NCBI GenBank assembly: GCA_021844355.1
Contig: JAKBTP010000034.1
Location: forward strand, 1 to 7,726
From: a bacterium
GTDB taxonomy: Bacteria > Chloroflexota > Dormibacteria > Aeolococcales > Bog-877
Length of the DNA: 7,726 nt
Direction of reading: 5' to 3'
Shown here: piece after piece, positions 5,348 to 7,726 of the stretch
How positions within the stretch are numbered: the first letter of the stretch is position 1
How the letters are laid out: the number at the start of each line of letters is the position of its first letter
Notes under the pieces: generated by a model
The model's database searches: none
What the model was told of the DNA's origin: nothing
Seen by the model: only the letters and a program-made list of their open reading frames with translations
Position numbers and translations under genes: made by a program

Positions 5348-6160
5348 TCAGTCGAGGTAGGCCGCGAACCGCTCCAGGTGTTCGGCGAGTCTGAGCCCAT
5401 GGAGGCGGATGTGCTCTTCCAACGCCGCCTGGTCCCGGGCCTCCAGCGCCTCCACGATCTGCAGGTGCTCCACAGGGGACCTCTGCATCCGGTCGGTGTC
5501 CCCCATGGTCCGGGCCCTGATCGCCCGCATGTGGATCTTGAGGGTCTCCACCAGGCTGGAAAGCATCTCCGAGTGGGCCAGGTCGACGATCCGCTGGTGG
5601 AACTGCAGGTTCACCGCGGAGTACTCCTCCGGCCCCAGCGGCGAGGGGTTCTGGAGCACATCGGCGAACTGGGCGCGAAGCTCTGCGATCTCGGGGTCGC
5701 TGGCGCGCTGCGCCGCCAGCCGGCCCGCCACTCCCTCCAGGGTGGCGCTGGTCATCACGATCTCGATGATCTCCGTCTTGCTCTTGCGGACCACGAAGAC
5801 CCCGCGTCGGGGCACCGTCTTGACCAGCCCCTCATGTTGCAGCCGCAGCAGCGCCTCACGGACCGGGGTGCGGCTGATGCCGAGGTCCTGGGCCAACCGG
5901 CGCTCGTCCAGGCGCAGATCGGCATCGCCGTCGTAGATGCGCATGGCCATGATCGCCCGCTTGAGTGCCTCATGGGCCCGCTCGGGAAGGGACAGGTCAG
6001 GGGCGAACCTCTCCAGCACAATCCCCGGGCCGGTCTGGGGCCTCCGGCCTGGCGCATCCGCGGGCGAACCCTCGGCGGCCGTTCCCGATCTCAGAGCAGG
6101 GGGAGAGGCGGCATCCGGATCGCCCTGGCCACGTCGGCGGCTGGTCCGTGCCCCGGCCAC
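5348..6160 (-). CDS. GntR family transcriptional regulator, FadR subfamily with FCD domain
   Basis: This 270-aa DNA-binding regulator probably responds to an organic or fatty acid. Residues 1-45 are a disordered, Arg/Pro/Ala-rich extension. The winged helix-turn-helix spans about 57-125: RAHEALKRAIMAMRI, LDERRLAQDLGISRTPVREALLRLQHEGLV (84-113) with the GntR signature SRTPVREAL, then the wing VPRRGVFVV (116-124). The FCD ligand domain covers about 130-265. Its predicted metal ligands are N184, H188, H232 and H254; the spacing (4, 44, 22) closely follows the Asp-His-His-His set known for FCD proteins, with Asn in the Asp position. The GTG start at 6160 is 4 nt after the acyl-CoA synthetase stop and has only a weak GAGG, suggesting translational coupling; GTG 6019 is an alternative that removes the disordered extension. 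It likely controls its own operon and perhaps the RraA-like gene; such sites often resemble TGGTnnnACCA, which I did not find nearby. Confidence 0.92.
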   Translation of the reverse strand: MAGARTSRRRGQGDPDAASPPALRSGTAAEGSPADAPGRRPQTGPGIVLERFAPDLSLPERAHEALKRAIMAMRIYDGDADLRLDERRLAQDLGISRTPVREALLRLQHEGLVKTVPRRGVFVVRKSKTEIIEIVMTSATLEGVAGRLAAQRASDPEIAELRAQFADVLQNPSPLGPEEYSAVNLQFHQRIVDLAHSEMLSSLVETLKIHMRAIRARTMGDTDRMQRSPVEHLQIVEALEARDQAALEEHIRLHGLRLAEHLERFAAYLD

Positions 6161-6164
6161 TGCC

Positions 6165-7726
6165 TCAGCTCTCGATCAGGTGGTTGGCCCGGGCCCATCG
6201 GTACTTGGCGCCCAGGACCGCCACCGGGGTCTCGGTGGTGTAGGGATAGGCCGGGATCTGGTGCCTGAAGAGCAGGTCGGCCGCCTCCTCCACCTCCACA
6301 TCGCCGGCCAGTGAGACCACCACCGGCTTGCTGTGTCCGTCCCTCCGGGCGGCCTCCACCACCTCCATCGCGAGCTCGGCGAAGACGTGGGGCGGGGTGA
6401 CGATGGTGTGCCAGTACCCGATCACCAGGGCGTGCACCCGGGGATCCCGCAGCCCGAGGTCGATGGCGGCACGGTAGGTCGACGGCGGCTCGCCCCCGGT
6501 GATGTCGATGGGGTTGCCCGAGGCCCCGAAGGGAGGGATCAGCTTGCGGAAGCTGGCGTCCAGATCCTGGGGGACAGTCATCAGCCTCAACCCCTCGGCC
6601 ACGCAGGCGTCGGAGAGCAAGACCCCCGATCCGCCCGCTCCGGTGATGATGAGGACGTTCTCCCCTCTGGGGGTCGGCATGGCGGGAAGCGCCCTGGCGT
6701 ACTCGAGCATCTCGCGCAGCCCCGGGGCCCGGACCACGCCGTGCTGGGCCAGCAGGTCCTCGTACACGCGGTCGTCGCCCGCCAGGGCCCCGGTGTGGGA
6801 GCGCGCCGCCCGGGCCCCGGCCCGGGTCCGGCCGGCCTTGAGGACGATCACGGGCTTGCGGGGCGACACCCTGCGGGCCGCGTCCAGGAAGGCGCGCCCG
6901 TCCTTGAGGTCCTCCATGTGCATGGCGATGCAGCTGGTGGCCTGGTCCTGCTCGAAGAAGGTGAGCAGGTCGTCCTCGTCGACGTCGGCCTTGTTGCCCA
7001 GGCCCACGATCGCCGAGACCCCGAGGTTCGCCGAACGGGCGAAGCCCAGGATCGCCATCCCGATCCCCCCGGATTGGGAGGAGAGGGCGACCGGGCCCCG
7101 CACGTCGTAGGGGGTACAGAAGGTCGCGCAGACCCGGTCGGGGGTGTAGTAGTAGCCGTAGATGTTGGGACCGAGGAACCTGATCCCATACCTGCGGGCC
7201 ACCTCCTGGACCTGCTCCTGCAGGTCGGCCCGCCCGGTCTCGGCGAACCCGGAGGGGATCAGGACGGCGGTGGGGATCCCCTGGCGACCGATCTCCTCCA
7301 GCCCCGCGGGCACCGCCGCCGCCGGGATGGCGAAGATGGCCACGTCGACCTCCTCGTCGATCTCGGCGACCGAGCGCTTGCAGGGCAGGCCGAGGATCTC
7401 GCCCCCCTTGGGGTTCACCGGGTGGATCTTTCCCTGGTAACCGCCCTGGACCAGATTGCGCAGCACCGAGTTGCCGATCTTGCCAGCCTCGGCGGAGGCT
7501 CCGATGACCGCGATCGAGGCCGGCCGGAGCAGCTTTTCCATGCTGCGCAGGATCTGCTCCTGGGTCCACGGGCTCTGCGCCCGGGGAAGGGCCTCCCCGA
7601 GGAGGACACGCACGTCCACCGCCATCACCCCGGACTGGTCCACCAGCACCGGGTTCAGGTCCACCTCGGATATCTCGGGATTCTCGTCGATGAGGTGGGA
7701 CACCGCGACGATCAGTTCCGCCAGCG
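6165..7726 (-). CDS. NDP-forming acyl-CoA synthetase (acetate--CoA ligase family), partial, ATP-grasp part first
   Basis: This enzyme makes acyl-CoA from an organic acid, CoA and ATP, releasing ADP and phosphate through a phosphohistidine; it is cytoplasmic. The last 519 residues are visible and the frame stays open to the right edge, so the N-terminus is outside. The first visible residues, LAELIVAVSHLIDENPEISEVDLNPVLVD (1-29) and AVDVRVLL (35-42), are the end of the ATP-grasp (beta) domain. After a linker comes the CoA-binding Rossmann domain (about 62-165; RPASIAVIGAS 67-77, HPVNPKGGEILGLP 101-114). The ligase-like domains follow, with GPVALSSQSGGIGMA (210-224) and ARSHTGALAG (307-316), where H310 is the probable phosphorylated histidine. 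A further domain with ITGAGGSGVLLSDA (360-373) and FGASGNPIDITG (399-410) completes it. The GTG at 7703 is an internal Val codon, not a start. The GntR gene starts 4 nt downstream. The acid substrate is unknown. Confidence 0.92.
   Translation of the reverse strand, partial: LAELIVAVSHLIDENPEISEVDLNPVLVDQSGVMAVDVRVLLGEALPRAQSPWTQEQILRSMEKLLRPASIAVIGASAEAGKIGNSVLRNLVQGGYQGKIHPVNPKGGEILGLPCKRSVAEIDEEVDVAIFAIPAAAVPAGLEEIGRQGIPTAVLIPSGFAETGRADLQEQVQEVARRYGIRFLGPNIYGYYYTPDRVCATFCTPYDVRGPVALSSQSGGIGMAILGFARSANLGVSAIVGLGNKADVDEDDLLTFFEQDQATSCIAMHMEDLKDGRAFLDAARRVSPRKPVIVLKAGRTRAGARAARSHTGALAGDDRVYEDLLAQHGVVRAPGLREMLEYARALPAMPTPRGENVLIITGAGGSGVLLSDACVAEGLRLMTVPQDLDASFRKLIPPFGASGNPIDITGGEPPSTYRAAIDLGLRDPRVHALVIGYWHTIVTPPHVFAELAMEVVEAARRDGHSKPVVVSLAGDVEVEEAADLLFRHQIPAYPYTTETPVAVLGAKYRWARANHLIES

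Noticed and set aside
6799..6835. GC-rich inverted repeats within the acyl-CoA synthetase gene
   Set aside because: They encode the Ala/Arg/Gly-rich segment just before the HTGALAG motif and are explained by codon use.
6091..7569. A 492-codon minus-strand open frame within the acyl-CoA synthetase
   Set aside because: It is frame-shifted relative to the true synthetase frame and encodes low-complexity Gly/Arg/Pro sequence.

Overview
This is a GC-rich window (about 70% by eye) with dense gene packing, GTG as well as ATG starts, and long meaningless open frames opposite real genes. It looks like chromosomal DNA of an actinobacterium (Actinomycetota). The best lineage hints are the 111-aa coiled-coil protein ending in DFRLDDI, the SapM-like phosphatase lipoprotein and the FCD-type GntR regulator. 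I cannot place it lower than phylum. There is no rRNA, tRNA, CRISPR array, insertion sequence or phage gene that I can support.

Layout. Positions 1-895 (minus) hold the first three quarters of an MFS exporter that runs off the left edge, with a TATAAT -10 box upstream. Positions 1071-2207 (minus) hold a two-gene operon, an AIM24-family protein followed by the small coiled-coil protein, ending in a strong hairpin at 1025-1051. A 67-bp divergent spacer separates this from a URO-D superfamily gene at 2275-3198 (plus). Convergent to it is a secreted or lipid-anchored acid phosphatase of the SapM/AcpA type (3244-4194, minus). Positions 4195-4651 form a 457-bp gap between divergent genes, with two tandem repeats and overlapping perfect hairpins. 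An RraA/HMG-aldolase-like gene follows at 4652-5296 (plus). It converges, across a hairpin, on a two-gene operon on the minus strand: an NDP-forming acyl-CoA synthetase (6165 to beyond 7726) and an FCD-type GntR regulator (5348-6160).

How the genes may work together. The acyl-CoA synthetase and GntR genes are 4 nt apart, so they probably form one transcription unit in which an acid-sensing regulator is made with an acid-activating enzyme. RraA-family enzymes cleave or decarboxylate oxo-acids, so the right half may be a small organic-acid catabolic locus; this is inference. The left half looks like unrelated housekeeping or accessory genes.

I did not find a clear new multi-gene system. The points most worth a second look are the ATP-grasp-first domain order of the acyl-CoA synthetase, the His-for-Cys change at the metal site of the URO-D-like protein, the AIM24/coiled-coil pair, and the repeat- and hairpin-rich gap at 4300-4390. 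Several gene starts were moved from the longest open frame because of ribosome binding sites or signal peptides.
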